DNA of 64,000 nt from Anaerosomatales bacterium. Lineage in GTDB: Bacteria > Actinomycetota > Coriobacteriia > Anaerosomatales > Anaerosomataceae. The DNA lies in NCBI GenBank assembly GCA_030019445.1, contig JASEEU010000001.1, positions 372,001 to 436,000 of the forward strand. The letters run 5' to 3'. The notes below the pieces were generated by a model. That model worked only from the letters and a program-made list of their open reading frames with translations. It was not told the DNA's origin and searched no databases. Position 1 is the first letter of the stretch, and the number at the start of each line of letters is the position of its first letter. Of the stretch, positions 50,735 to 59,685 are shown in pieces. Both the position numbers and the translations under genes were made by a program.

Positions 50735-51937
50735 ATGGACGAGAGCGTACCATCCTGGACGGGTCGGGCCATCCTCCACGTGGACATGGACGCGTTCTTC
50801 GCGAGCGTGGAGCAGCTCGATCATCCCGAGTGGCGGGGACGTCCCGTCATCGTCGGCGGCTCCCCGGACGGCCGCGGCGTCGTCTCGGCCGCAAGCTACG
50901 AGGCGCGTCGCTTCGGCGTCCGCTCTGCCATGCCCTCGGCGCAGGCAGCGCGGCTCTGTCCTGACGCGGTGTGGGCCCCGGCGCGGTTCGACCGCTACCG
51001 GGAGCTCTCGCGCGCGGTGTTCGCTCTGTTCGGGGATATCACACCCGATGTGGAACCGATGTCGGTCGATGAGGCGTACCTCGACGTGACGCCCGCCACC
51101 CACGGCGAGGACCCGGTCGGCGTGGCACAGCGCATCCAGTCGGCCGTCGACGAGCTTGGGCTCTCGTGCTCGATCGGCGTTGCGACATCGAAGTCGGTGG
51201 CCAAGATCGCGTCGGACCATCGCAAGCCGCACGGGATCACCGTCGTCCCTCCCGGCACGGAGCGCGCGTTCCTCGCTCCCCTCCCGGTGACCGCCCTTGG
51301 CGGCATCGGTCGGTCGACGGCGGCACGTCTCGCCGGGGTGGGCGTCCGCACGCTTGGCGACCTGGCCGCGCTCGATCCCGCGACCGCCGGTCACCTGCTC
51401 GGCTCGGCGGGAACGAGCCTGCTGGAACGCGCCCGGGGTGTCGACGCCCGACCGATCGACACAGGCCGCGAGCGCAAGTCCGTCTCGGCGGAGCACACGT
51501 TCTCCACCGACATCCACACCCGCGACGAGGTCGAGATGCACATGCGGGCGCTCGTGGAGCGCGTGACGTCCCGATTGCGCCGTGCCGGCGTGGCCGGACG
51601 GACGGTGACGGTGAAGCTGCGGTTCGCCGACTTCACGACGCGCACCGCGCAGCGCACGCTCGCCGGGCCAAGCGACCTGGGGGCCGAACTCGAGCCGGTC
51701 GCGCTCGAACTGCTGGCCGAGGTGTGGTCGGTCGGAACGGGATTGCGGCTGCTCGGCTTCGGCGTCTCCGGTCTCACCGACCCGTCCCGCCAGCTGGACC
51801 TCTTCGGCGCCGATTCCGACGCCGTGCGCCACGGCGAGCTCATGCGCGGCATCGACGCGATCCGCGGTCGCTTCGGCGAGGGCAGCATCTCGATCGGGCC
51901 GCCGCGGAGGTCTTCTCGCGAGCGCGACGAAGGGTAA
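50735..51937 (+). CDS. dinB: DNA polymerase IV (DinB)
   Basis: Y-family translesion polymerase. AILHVDMDAFFASVEQLDHPE and SVDEAYLDVTPA carry the catalytic carboxylates; GIGRSTAARLAGVGVRTLGDL is the thumb HhH region, and a little-finger domain follows. Near the C-terminus (about residue 367) RQLDLFGAD matches the beta-clamp-binding pentapeptide QLDLF. ATG at 50735 (MDESVPSWTGRAILH) gives 400 aa. No gap in conserved motifs. Neighbours are nfo, a lipoprotein gene and DnaE2. Confidence 0.95.
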   Translation: MDESVPSWTGRAILHVDMDAFFASVEQLDHPEWRGRPVIVGGSPDGRGVVSAASYEARRFGVRSAMPSAQAARLCPDAVWAPARFDRYRELSRAVFALFGDITPDVEPMSVDEAYLDVTPATHGEDPVGVAQRIQSAVDELGLSCSIGVATSKSVAKIASDHRKPHGITVVPPGTERAFLAPLPVTALGGIGRSTAARLAGVGVRTLGDLAALDPATAGHLLGSAGTSLLERARGVDARPIDTGRERKSVSAEHTFSTDIHTRDEVEMHMRALVERVTSRLRRAGVAGRTVTVKLRFADFTTRTAQRTLAGPSDLGAELEPVALELLAEVWSVGTGLRLLGFGVSGLTDPSRQLDLFGADSDAVRHGELMRGIDAIRGRFGEGSISIGPPRRSSRERDEG

Positions 51938-51970
51938 GTGCGTAGTGTGACGTCTGAAAGGAGTCTCGTG

Positions 51971-52405
51971 ATGCGCCGAACCGCGATCGGCTTCGTTCTC
52001 CTCCTGCTCGTTCTCGGGTTGTCTGCGGCCGGCTGCGCTTCGTCCGGGAGCGCCGACGATCCCGGCGACGATGCCGCGCAGGACGACGACGTGCCCGCCG
52101 CGCCCTTCGCCGAACCCGGGCTCAGCGAGGATGCCGACGGCGCCGTCGCGTACGGGACGCTCGTCTACCGCGACCTGGAGGGCGGGTTCTGGGGTGTGGC
52201 GGACGGCCTTCCCGACGAGGTGGACGAGACGACGCCCCTCGTTGTCGTCATCGCGAACCCGGGCGACCTGGACGACTCGTTCTGCGCCATGAAGAACGAC
52301 TACGTACGCGTGACCGGCGTGATGGTCGAGGGCGTGAGCATCCGCATGGCCGGACCGGAGATCGAGGCCGACGCGGTCGTAGCCGCCGAGGTGCCTGCCG
52401 AGTAG
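51971..52405 (+). CDS. Small secreted lipoprotein
   Basis: 144 aa. A lipoprotein signal (about 1-24) is ended by the lipobox LSAAGC; the mature part is Asp-rich near the start (DDPGDDAAQDDD) and then has a beta-rich domain (AYGTLVYRDLEGGFWGVADGL, LVVVIANPGDLDD, YVRVTGVMVEGVSIRM) that resembles an OB- or DUF-like fold. Function unknown. AGGAG precedes the ATG at 51971. It follows dinB by 33 bases on the same strand and faces the dnaE2 3' end (1 base gap). Confidence 0.82.
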   Translation: MRRTAIGFVLLLLVLGLSAAGCASSGSADDPGDDAAQDDDVPAAPFAEPGLSEDADGAVAYGTLVYRDLEGGFWGVADGLPDEVDETTPLVVVIANPGDLDDSFCAMKNDYVRVTGVMVEGVSIRMAGPEIEADAVVAAEVPAE

Positions 52406-52406
52406 G

Positions 52407-55400
52407 TCACCCGCCCTCGGCGTAGACGTCGGCGTGCTCCCAGGACTCCTCCTCGGGCGCGCCCGCTCCCGGTCGCGTGGGTCCCATCGGCCCGAGCCCG
52501 ACGCCGCGTCGCATGCGGACCGGCGCGCCTGTCCCCGCACGGACGACGTAGGGCGCGATCTTCTCGGCCACGATCGCGAGCCCCCGCTCGTGGTTGTTCT
52601 GCAGCACGCCCTCCACGACGTATGCGCGGTGCTTGACGATGACGTCGCCGTAGCGCCCGAGCGTATCTTCGAACACGACGACGTCGAGCAAGCCTGTCGG
52701 GTCCTCCATCGTCAGGAAGCACGTCCGCTTGCCCGAGCGCGTGCGCGGCGTCTGAGCCCGCTCCCGCACCCCGCACACACGGACGCGGGTGCGGTCGGAG
52801 AGACGCGGGAGGTCGCGCGCCCAGGTGACGCCGCGTCGCTCGAGGTCCGCGCGCGCGAGCTCGAGGGGATGCGCGGTGAGCGACAGGCCGATGAGCTCGA
52901 GCTCCGCACCGACGCGCCGCGCCGGCGACCAGCCCGAGACGTGGCCGGCGTCTTCACGTTCCCGCGCACGCGCCGGTGCGATCAGCAACGTGTCGTCGCC
53001 GGCCACGCCCTGCCTGGCGATGACCGCTTTGAGCTCGGGGACCAGCGCGAGCATCTCGTCGCGCGTGGGTGGTCGTCCGAGGTCGGTCACCCCCAGGCCA
53101 TCGAGAGCCCCTACGCGAACGAGGCTCTCGGCGGCCGGCTCCTCGGCGCGCGTCCGTGCAAGGAAGTCCGCGAGGTCGGCGAAGGGCCGCACGGCCCGTT
53201 CGCGCTCGATCGCGGCGAGCAGGCGCGAGGTCATATGGAGGAGGTCTTTGAGGCCCACGCGTACGGCGCCCCCTTCGTCCTCCACACGGTACTCCGCCGA
53301 GGATGCGTTGATGTGCGGCGCCAGTATCCGGATGCCGTGCCGCCGGGCATCGTTGACGACGAGCCGCGGGCTGTAGAACCCCATCGGCTGGTTGTTCATG
53401 ATCGCGGCCACGAACTCGGCCGGATAGTGCGCCTTGAGCCAGGCGCTCGCATAGCTCACGACGCCGAAGCACGCCGCGTGCGCCTTGCAAAAGCCGTAGG
53501 CGGCGAACCCCTGGAGCTGGCGGAAGACCTCCTCGGCCACCTCGGGTGTGGTGCCGAGCGCCACGGCCCGGTCGACGAAGTGCGCGTGGATGGACTCCAT
53601 CTCCTCGCGTGAGCGGTCCTTGGTCATCGCGCGCCTGAGGGAGTCCGCCTCGGCGAGCGTGAAGCCGGCGACCTTCTCGGCCACCCGCAGCACCTGCTCC
53701 TGGTAGAGGATGACGCCGTAGGAATCGGCCAGCACCGGGCCCATCGCCGGATGCGGCACGGTCACCGGCTCCACGCCATGGCGGCGGCGGATGAAGGGCG
53801 TGATCATCTCGGCCTCCAGAGGACCCGGCCGAAAGAGCGAGATCGCGGCGATGATGTCTTCGAACGTGCGCTCCCGCAGGCGCGTGGCGAGGTTACGCTG
53901 GCCGCTGCTCTCGAGCTGGAACATGCCGACCGTGTCCGCCGAGGATATGAGCTCGTAGACGCGGGGGTCGTCACGAGGGTCGAGCTCGAAGGGCTCGGGG
54001 ACCGCGCTCTCACCCGCACGCTCGCGCGCCATGGCCACCGTGTCGCTGATGGCCGAGTGCATCCTGAGGCCCAGGATGTCCATCTTCACGAGCCCGAGCG
54101 CCTCGATGTCGTCCTTGTCGTACTGCGAGACCACGACGCCCTTGGCCGCCCACTGCAGCGGCATCCACGTGTCGATCGGCTCGCGCGTGATGATGAAGCC
54201 GCCGAGGTGCGTGCCGAGGTGCATGGGGCACGCCTCGAGCTGGCTCGCGAGCTCGATGAGCAGCGCGTGCTCGGGCGCTTTGAGGGGATGGTCGCGACAC
54301 TCGGGGTAGGTCTCGAGCACCTCGGCAAGCCGGCTCGCGCGGACCCACGGCAGGTAGCGCGAGAGCGCGTTGACGGTGTCGGACGGATGGCCGAGCGCGC
54401 GCGCCACGGTGCGGACCGCGCTGCGCGCCGTCATCGTGTTCACCGTGGCGACCATCGCGACGTGGTCGTGCCCGAAGCGGTCGTAGATGTAGGCGATGAC
54501 CTCGTCCCGACGGCGGGAGTCGAAGTCGACGTCGATGTCGGGCATCTGGCGCCGCTCGGGGTTGAGGAAGCGCTCGAAGAGCAGGTCGTAGGCGATGGGG
54601 TCCGCGTCGGTGATGCCGAGCGCGTAGGTCACGATCGAGTCTCCCGCGCTCCCGCGGCCGCTGCACCGGATGCCTTCGCGCCGGGCGAAGTCCACGATGT
54701 CTTTCACGACGAGGAAGTACTCGGCATACCCGAGATCGGAGATCACGGCGAGCTCGTGCTGAAGACGCCGCAGCGCCTCGGGGGTCATCGGCCGGTAGCG
54801 GTCCTCAAGGCCGCGCCAGGCGGCCTTGGAGAGCACCGAGTACGGCGTCTCGCCGCGCGGGACCTCCACCGAGGGGAAGTGCAGCTGTCCGAGGCCGAGG
54901 TCCAGATCGCAGCGCGCGGCGATCTCAAGCGTGGCGTCGCACGCTTCGGGCATGCCCGAGAAGAGCCGACGCATCTCCGACGCTGGTTTGAGCCAGAGCT
55001 CGGCGTTGGAGCGGTCGTACGGGCCCGGGAGCGTCGTCCGTGCGCCTGCCGATGCGAGGACGTCATGGAGCCGGAAGCGGTCGGCGGTGGTGTAGTGCAC
55101 ATCGTTGGTGGCGACGACCGGCAGCCCGCACCGCTCGGCAAGCGATGCCAGACCGCTCACGTAGCGGGGGCTCTCCGGTGTGAGCAGATGCATGAGCTCC
55201 ACGTACAGGTCTCCCGGAGCAAGGCAGCGCGCAAGGCGTCGGAGCGCGCGCTCGGCGCGTCCCGGGCGCCCGGCGAGGACCGCGCTGCCGACCTCTCCGC
55301 CGGGACATCCCGTCAGGCCGATGAGCCCTTCGGAGAGCGCTTCGAGATCGGTGATGCCGACGAGCGACGCCTCATCTCCCGAGCGCACGTGGGCGCGGGA

Positions 55401-55772
55401 GATGAGGCGGCAGAGGTTGCGGTAGCCGGTCATGTCCTTGACGAGCAGCGTCAGATGGAAGCCGCCGTAGCCCGCCGCGCGCCCGAAGCCGACCGGCGCC
55501 GGAACGGGCAGCCGCTCCTCGGGCGGCAGGTCGCCCTCACCGCCGAGCGTCCCCGCCGCCTCGATGACCACCTCGGCGCCGATGATCGGACGGATGCCCG
55601 CCGCGATGGCGGCGCGGTAGAAGCGGATGGCTCCCGAGAGGCCCTGGTGATCGGTCAGGGCGAGAGCGGGCATGCCGAGCGAGACGGCCCGCTCGATCAG
55701 CGCACCGATGTCGGCGGCACCATCCATGAAGCTGAAGTTCGAATGCACGTGGAGGTGGACGAACGAGGCCAC
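52407..55772 (-). CDS. dnaE2: DNA polymerase III alpha subunit, DnaE2/ImuC type
   Basis: 1121-aa C-family polymerase. PHP domain starts FVHLHVHSNFSFMDGAADIG and ALALTDHQGLSGAIRF, the NFSFLDGA-type signature of DnaE2; catalytic carboxylates lie in PDIDVDFDSRRRDEV and further motifs follow (HLGGFIITREPI, KMDILGLRMHSAI, GYGVILYQEQVL-like YGVILYQEQV, SLRRAMTKDRS). The C-terminal OB domain is present. Expected error-prone translesion function. GTG start at 55772 is 2 bases after the DUF6504-like stop, so both are on one SOS-controlled transcript. Confidence 0.92.
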   Translation of the reverse strand: MASFVHLHVHSNFSFMDGAADIGALIERAVSLGMPALALTDHQGLSGAIRFYRAAIAAGIRPIIGAEVVIEAAGTLGGEGDLPPEERLPVPAPVGFGRAAGYGGFHLTLLVKDMTGYRNLCRLISRAHVRSGDEASLVGITDLEALSEGLIGLTGCPGGEVGSAVLAGRPGRAERALRRLARCLAPGDLYVELMHLLTPESPRYVSGLASLAERCGLPVVATNDVHYTTADRFRLHDVLASAGARTTLPGPYDRSNAELWLKPASEMRRLFSGMPEACDATLEIAARCDLDLGLGQLHFPSVEVPRGETPYSVLSKAAWRGLEDRYRPMTPEALRRLQHELAVISDLGYAEYFLVVKDIVDFARREGIRCSGRGSAGDSIVTYALGITDADPIAYDLLFERFLNPERRQMPDIDVDFDSRRRDEVIAYIYDRFGHDHVAMVATVNTMTARSAVRTVARALGHPSDTVNALSRYLPWVRASRLAEVLETYPECRDHPLKAPEHALLIELASQLEACPMHLGTHLGGFIITREPIDTWMPLQWAAKGVVVSQYDKDDIEALGLVKMDILGLRMHSAISDTVAMARERAGESAVPEPFELDPRDDPRVYELISSADTVGMFQLESSGQRNLATRLRERTFEDIIAAISLFRPGPLEAEMITPFIRRRHGVEPVTVPHPAMGPVLADSYGVILYQEQVLRVAEKVAGFTLAEADSLRRAMTKDRSREEMESIHAHFVDRAVALGTTPEVAEEVFRQLQGFAAYGFCKAHAACFGVVSYASAWLKAHYPAEFVAAIMNNQPMGFYSPRLVVNDARRHGIRILAPHINASSAEYRVEDEGGAVRVGLKDLLHMTSRLLAAIERERAVRPFADLADFLARTRAEEPAAESLVRVGALDGLGVTDLGRPPTRDEMLALVPELKAVIARQGVAGDDTLLIAPARAREREDAGHVSGWSPARRVGAELELIGLSLTAHPLELARADLERRGVTWARDLPRLSDRTRVRVCGVRERAQTPRTRSGKRTCFLTMEDPTGLLDVVVFEDTLGRYGDVIVKHRAYVVEGVLQNNHERGLAIVAEKIAPYVVRAGTGAPVRMRRGVGLGPMGPTRPGAGAPEEESWEHADVYAEGG

Positions 55773-55774
55773 GG

Positions 55775-56188
55775 TCAGTCACCGATGCCCGTCAGCAGCC
55801 AGCGACCGGCGATGCGGTCGTACGCGAGGTCATAGAGGCCGCCGCGCGCGAGGACCCGGAAGCAGCGGCGGCTCATCCGCGTTCGAAGGTCCCACCAGGA
55901 ACGCTCCACGCTCCACGTCTGCACGAGGGCGTCGACCGGGTACCGCCTGCCGGCGTACGTGAACGAGGCCGGACAGCTCCGTGTCCCGTCCCAGACGACG
56001 TCGACCTCGTGCTCGACCCGTTTGCCCGCTCCGATCGGACGTGGCGGCAGGTCTGAGGCACGCATGATCCAGGGGCTCCGCAGCAGCTCGAGCACCACGG
56101 GAAGCCGGGTGTTCTGAGCCTCGAACAGGTCGAGCGGCTGGCCCGGACGCTTGGGATCGAACTCTTTGATGGCGCGATTCCGGCCCAT
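55775..56188 (-). CDS. DUF6504-like small protein with clamp-binding-like motif
   Basis: 137 aa. Residues 16-22 GQPLDLF resemble a beta-clamp-binding peptide. The C-terminal part (SWWDLRTRMSRRCFRVLARGGLYDLAYDRIAGRWLLTGIGD) matches the DUF6504 pattern of proteins encoded beside error-prone polymerases in actinobacteria (recalled from family knowledge, not searched). No catalytic motif is visible. It may link DnaE2 to the clamp in place of ImuB (inference). ATG at 56188 has GGAGACG upstream; the gene starts an SOS-controlled transcript with dnaE2. Confidence 0.7.
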   Translation of the reverse strand: MGRNRAIKEFDPKRPGQPLDLFEAQNTRLPVVLELLRSPWIMRASDLPPRPIGAGKRVEHEVDVVWDGTRSCPASFTYAGRRYPVDALVQTWSVERSWWDLRTRMSRRCFRVLARGGLYDLAYDRIAGRWLLTGIGD

Positions 56189-56256
56189 GAGGCGTCTCCG
56201 AGGGTAAGAGACCGGGCGCGGAAGGAGCTTTCAGGGGTCCACGCCCGGCATGGTCC

Positions 56257-56285
56257 AGTATAGCGAACGTATGTTCGGTATACAA
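56257..56285 (-). promoter_or_regulatory. Promoter of DUF6504-dnaE2
   Basis: Minus strand: -35 TTGTAT (56280-56285), 17-base spacer, -10 TATACT (56257-56262). Expected start about 60 bases before the ATG at 56188. The spacer contains a LexA-type palindrome. Confidence 0.75.
56264..56277 (-). promoter_or_regulatory. LexA (SOS) box
   Basis: CGAAC-GTAT-GTTCG (56264-56277), the Gram-positive/actinobacterial SOS consensus CGAAC-N4-GTTCG with an exact palindromic arm. Located between the -35 and -10 boxes, where LexA binding would block transcription. Confidence 0.85.
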
Positions 56286-56321
56286 GACGCCTCTGACACC
56301 GGCGACGGGACGTGCGGGAGA

Positions 56322-57638
56322 TCAGGCGGTCGCGCTGTCCTGTGAGAGCTGGTGGTGGCTCACGCTCCACAGTTCGCCCGCGTCCAACGAGGCGAGGAGC
56401 GCATCCACACACGCGGGGTCGAACTGGATCCCCCTGAACCGCATGAGCTCGGCGCGGGCCTCCGAGAGGCGCATGCCGCTGCGGTACGGGCGGTCGGACA
56501 TCATCGCGTCGAACGCGTCCGCCACGGCGAGGACTCGCGCGAGCAGCGGGATCCGCTCCCCGAGCAGGCCGTCAGGATACCCGGTCCCGTCCCACCGCTC
56601 GTGGTGGTGCCTGACGGCGGGAACAAGGTCACGCACGAACGGGATCGACTCGATGATCCGAGCGCCCATCTCGCTGTGCTCTTCGATGACGTGTCGCTCG
56701 TCGGGATCGAGGCGACCCGGCTTGAGCAGGATCGCCTCGGACACGCCGATCTTGCCGATATCGTGCAGGAGCCCGCCGACCTCGAGCTGGCGCATCTCGT
56801 TCGCATCGAGCTTCATGCGCCGGCCGATCGCCAGCGCGTATTCGGTGACGCCGAGGGAGTGACGCGCGGTATAGCTGTCCTTGGCGTCGACGGCGGTCAC
56901 GAGCGCCTGCAGCGTTCCCACCGAGTGCTCCTCGATATCACGCAGCGAGCGCTCGAGCCGTTCGTTGATGAGCGCCGCCTCCGCCTCGGTGTGGCGTAGC
57001 CGGTGCTCGGCCTTCCGGACGATCTGGAGCTGTGTGACGTAGAGCAGGAGCGCGCCGAAGATGACGATGCCCCAGATGACGAGATTGGCCCGCAGGATGA
57101 GCGTCTGCACCGGAGCATAGCTCTGGTACGTCTCGAACACGCCGAACGGCTTGTCGAGCCCGGGACGATATAGCGGCGCGTAGATCTCCATGAGCGTGCC
57201 GAGGCGCTCGAACTGCGAGCGGCTCTCGTCCTCAGCGCGGCGCTCGATCTGCGAGACGACCTCTCCGCTGAGCGCGGCGACGATCGCGGGGTGATCGTCG
57301 AAGGTGAGGCCCACGCCCTCGCCGTCGCTCGAATACACGAGCGTGCCGTCGGCGTTCCACAGCTTGATGGTGTCGATGCCGCCGACCCGGAGGTTGGCCG
57401 CGATCTCCTGGTCGAGGTGGTCGCTCGTGACCTGGTCGAGCGGACCGGAGAGGTCGGCGCCGTGCAGCTGTTCCACGATCACGGCGTTGACCATGGTGCT
57501 CATCGAGCGGCTGGACTCGTTGACGATCGTGTCATCCACGATCCATGTCACGGCGACGCCAAGAAGCACCGCCATCGCGGTGCTCAGGATGAAGCTCTCG
57601 AGCGCGTATCTACCGACGATTCCGAGCCGTCGTCTCAT
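56322..57638 (-). CDS. Membrane sensor with canonical HD-GYP cyclic-di-GMP phosphodiesterase domain
   Basis: 438 aa. Membrane segment 1 (about 10-34), an extracytoplasmic sensor region (about 35-180), segment 2 (about 183-202, LVIWGIVIFGALLLYV), a short coiled coil, and a C-terminal HD-GYP domain (about 240-420). Motifs are intact: TARHSLGVTEYALAIG, LLHDIGKIGV, IEEHSEMGA, HHHERWDGTGYPDGLLGE and DAFDAMMSDRPYR, so it should be active. ATG at 57638, 16 bases after the feoB stop. Its neighbour feoB hints at no particular signal. Confidence 0.92.
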   Translation of the reverse strand: MRRRLGIVGRYALESFILSTAMAVLLGVAVTWIVDDTIVNESSRSMSTMVNAVIVEQLHGADLSGPLDQVTSDHLDQEIAANLRVGGIDTIKLWNADGTLVYSSDGEGVGLTFDDHPAIVAALSGEVVSQIERRAEDESRSQFERLGTLMEIYAPLYRPGLDKPFGVFETYQSYAPVQTLILRANLVIWGIVIFGALLLYVTQLQIVRKAEHRLRHTEAEAALINERLERSLRDIEEHSVGTLQALVTAVDAKDSYTARHSLGVTEYALAIGRRMKLDANEMRQLEVGGLLHDIGKIGVSEAILLKPGRLDPDERHVIEEHSEMGARIIESIPFVRDLVPAVRHHHERWDGTGYPDGLLGERIPLLARVLAVADAFDAMMSDRPYRSGMRLSEARAELMRFRGIQFDPACVDALLASLDAGELWSVSHHQLSQDSATA

Positions 57639-57654
57639 CTCCCACCCAATCCGG

Positions 57655-59682
57655 TCAGGACCAGCCTAGCAGGGGCAGCACCCTGGCCGCCGTGCCGCCC
57701 GTCACAAGCGCGACGACGAGCGTCCATCCCACCACGAGCGCAGCGCGACGCCATCCCTGACGCCTGGCGAGCACCGCGATGGTCGAGATGCACGGGAACG
57801 CCAGCGTGTTGACGAGCGCGAAGACGACGATGTCCGTCGACGACATGAACGTCGTCAGGTCCTGCGTCCCGCTCCCGGTGATCGCGACCGCCATTGCCAC
57901 CAGCAGTTGTAGTGCCAGTTCCTTGCGGAGCAGGCCGAGCAGGAGCGTGAGACCAGCTACGGCGGGCAGACCCAGGAGCCCGGTCACGAGCGGAGAGAGC
58001 GGCTCGGCAAGCCGTGTCAGCCATCCGGTCTCGTACAGGCCGCCGAGGACGAGGCTCCCGACGACGACGATCGGCATCGCCACGTAGACGAACTCCCGGA
58101 ACTGGTCCCAGGCACGGGCGATCACGCGAGACGCCTTAGGCCGGCGGAACGGGAACATCTCCATGACCAGGCCGGACGAGCGGCCGGGCAGGAAACGGTC
58201 GAGGAGCAGACCGGTGCCCAGATCAAGGAGCAGGACGATGCCGAACACCGCCAGTGTCGGGGCGAGCCCGAGGTAGTGGCCGACAGCGCCGAGGATCACC
58301 GCGGTCCGCGCGCTGCACGGCACCATCGCGGCGAGCGCCGAGGCGATGAACCGCTCACGATCGTCAGGAAGCGTGTCGGCGGCGGCCACCGCGGGGACGT
58401 TGCACCCCGCCGCGGCCACGAGCGGCAGGATCGCGTGTCCGTGCAGGCCGAGGCGGTGCATAGCCCGGTCAGCCAGGAACGCCACCGAGTTCAGGTAGCC
58501 GCTATCCCGCAGGATGCCGAGCAGCACGTAGAAAGTCAGGATATACGGCAGGCCGATAGCGAGCGAGGCTTCCACGCCGGCGTCCAGCCCCCAGAGGAGC
58601 GTCCTTCCCAGCGCCGTATCCCCCGCCACGGCCGTGACAGCGTCAGTGATCACCGGTGAGACATGCGCCGCCCACATCGCCGAGAACCCCGACGCGAGCG
58701 CGTCGCCCACGGCGAACAGGAAACCGAACACGCCGGCGAGCACCGCCAGCAGGATGATGACGCCGCTCACACGCGACGTCGTGAACGACCACAGATCGCG
58801 GGCACGGGAGGCCGGCACCTGCGTCGCTACCTCTTCGGCTATGGTCTTCGCTCGCTCATGACGAGCGCGCGCGAGCACGACGCCCGCACGCTCACCGGTT
58901 TCCGCGCGCACCCGTCCACGAGCGAGCCGTGCCGCTTCAGCGAAGGCGGCGCCGTCCTCGAGAGCGTCGAGCCATACCCTCAGTTCCGGGTCGTTGCGCA
59001 ACGCCGCGACGGCGAGCTCGCGTGCCGAGAAGCCCTCGGGGAGTCGCTTCAATGCCGCCGCCGACTCCCGCAGGGACCTCAGCGCGCCATCGACGGGGTC
59101 GCCGTACGCCGGTGGCGTCGCTGGCGGCGTGCCCACGGCGTCGAGCACCGCATCGACGAGCTCCTCGACACCGCGCCCTTCGGACGCCACCATCGGCACC
59201 ACGGGGACCCCGAGGTGGTCGCTCAAGAGCGCCTCGTCGATCTCGAGGCCGCGATGGCGGGCTTCGTCCGTGAGGTTCAGCGCAACCACCACAGGGACGG
59301 ACGACTCCATCACCTCGAGCGCGAGGACGAGGTTGCGCGCGAGGTTCGTGGCGTCCACCACGACCACGACGACATCGGGGGCGAGGTCACGCAGCGCATG
59401 CCGTGCGGTCCACTGCTCGTCGGGAACCCCGGACAACCCGTACGCACCTGGAAGGTCGGCGACGGTGAATCCGCGTCCACGGAAGACGGTCTTGCCCGAC
59501 TGGACCTCGGTGGTGGTGCCCGGGTAGTGCGCCGTCTCCACACCGAGGCCTGTGAGACGGTTGAAGAGCGTCGACTTCCCGACGTTCGGGTTCCCGGCAA
59601 GCACGACGAGCACGCCCGGCTCATCCGGTCGCGCGAGCGGCGCAGGCTCGCGGTGCGCCGACTCCACAGCCGTGCCGCTCAT
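57655..59682 (-). CDS. feoB: Ferrous iron transporter FeoB
   Basis: 675 aa. N-terminal GTPase (G1 GNPNVGKST at 30-38, G3 DLPGAYGL, G4 NLTDEA), a helical GDI-like region, and a polytopic membrane domain with two Gate motifs (ILPLVAAAGCNVPAVAAADT and LVNTLAFPCISTIAVLA). Length is somewhat under E. coli FeoB (773), typical of Gram-positives. No separate feoA or feoC is adjacent. Starts 3 bases after the regulator gene, probably co-transcribed. Confidence 0.95.
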   Translation of the reverse strand: MSGTAVESAHREPAPLARPDEPGVLVVLAGNPNVGKSTLFNRLTGLGVETAHYPGTTTEVQSGKTVFRGRGFTVADLPGAYGLSGVPDEQWTARHALRDLAPDVVVVVVDATNLARNLVLALEVMESSVPVVVALNLTDEARHRGLEIDEALLSDHLGVPVVPMVASEGRGVEELVDAVLDAVGTPPATPPAYGDPVDGALRSLRESAAALKRLPEGFSARELAVAALRNDPELRVWLDALEDGAAFAEAARLARGRVRAETGERAGVVLARARHERAKTIAEEVATQVPASRARDLWSFTTSRVSGVIILLAVLAGVFGFLFAVGDALASGFSAMWAAHVSPVITDAVTAVAGDTALGRTLLWGLDAGVEASLAIGLPYILTFYVLLGILRDSGYLNSVAFLADRAMHRLGLHGHAILPLVAAAGCNVPAVAAADTLPDDRERFIASALAAMVPCSARTAVILGAVGHYLGLAPTLAVFGIVLLLDLGTGLLLDRFLPGRSSGLVMEMFPFRRPKASRVIARAWDQFREFVYVAMPIVVVGSLVLGGLYETGWLTRLAEPLSPLVTGLLGLPAVAGLTLLLGLLRKELALQLLVAMAVAITGSGTQDLTTFMSSTDIVVFALVNTLAFPCISTIAVLARRQGWRRAALVVGWTLVVALVTGGTAARVLPLLGWS

Positions 59683-59685
59683 CCG

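Noticed and set aside
50690-50735. SOS box for dinB
   Set aside because: No CGAAC-N4-GTTCG motif or near match was found before the dinB start.
50414-52540. Long minus-strand open frame (708 codons) across dinB
   Set aside because: dinB on the plus strand carries complete polymerase motifs; the minus frame is low-complexity and only its end overlaps the real nfo in another frame.
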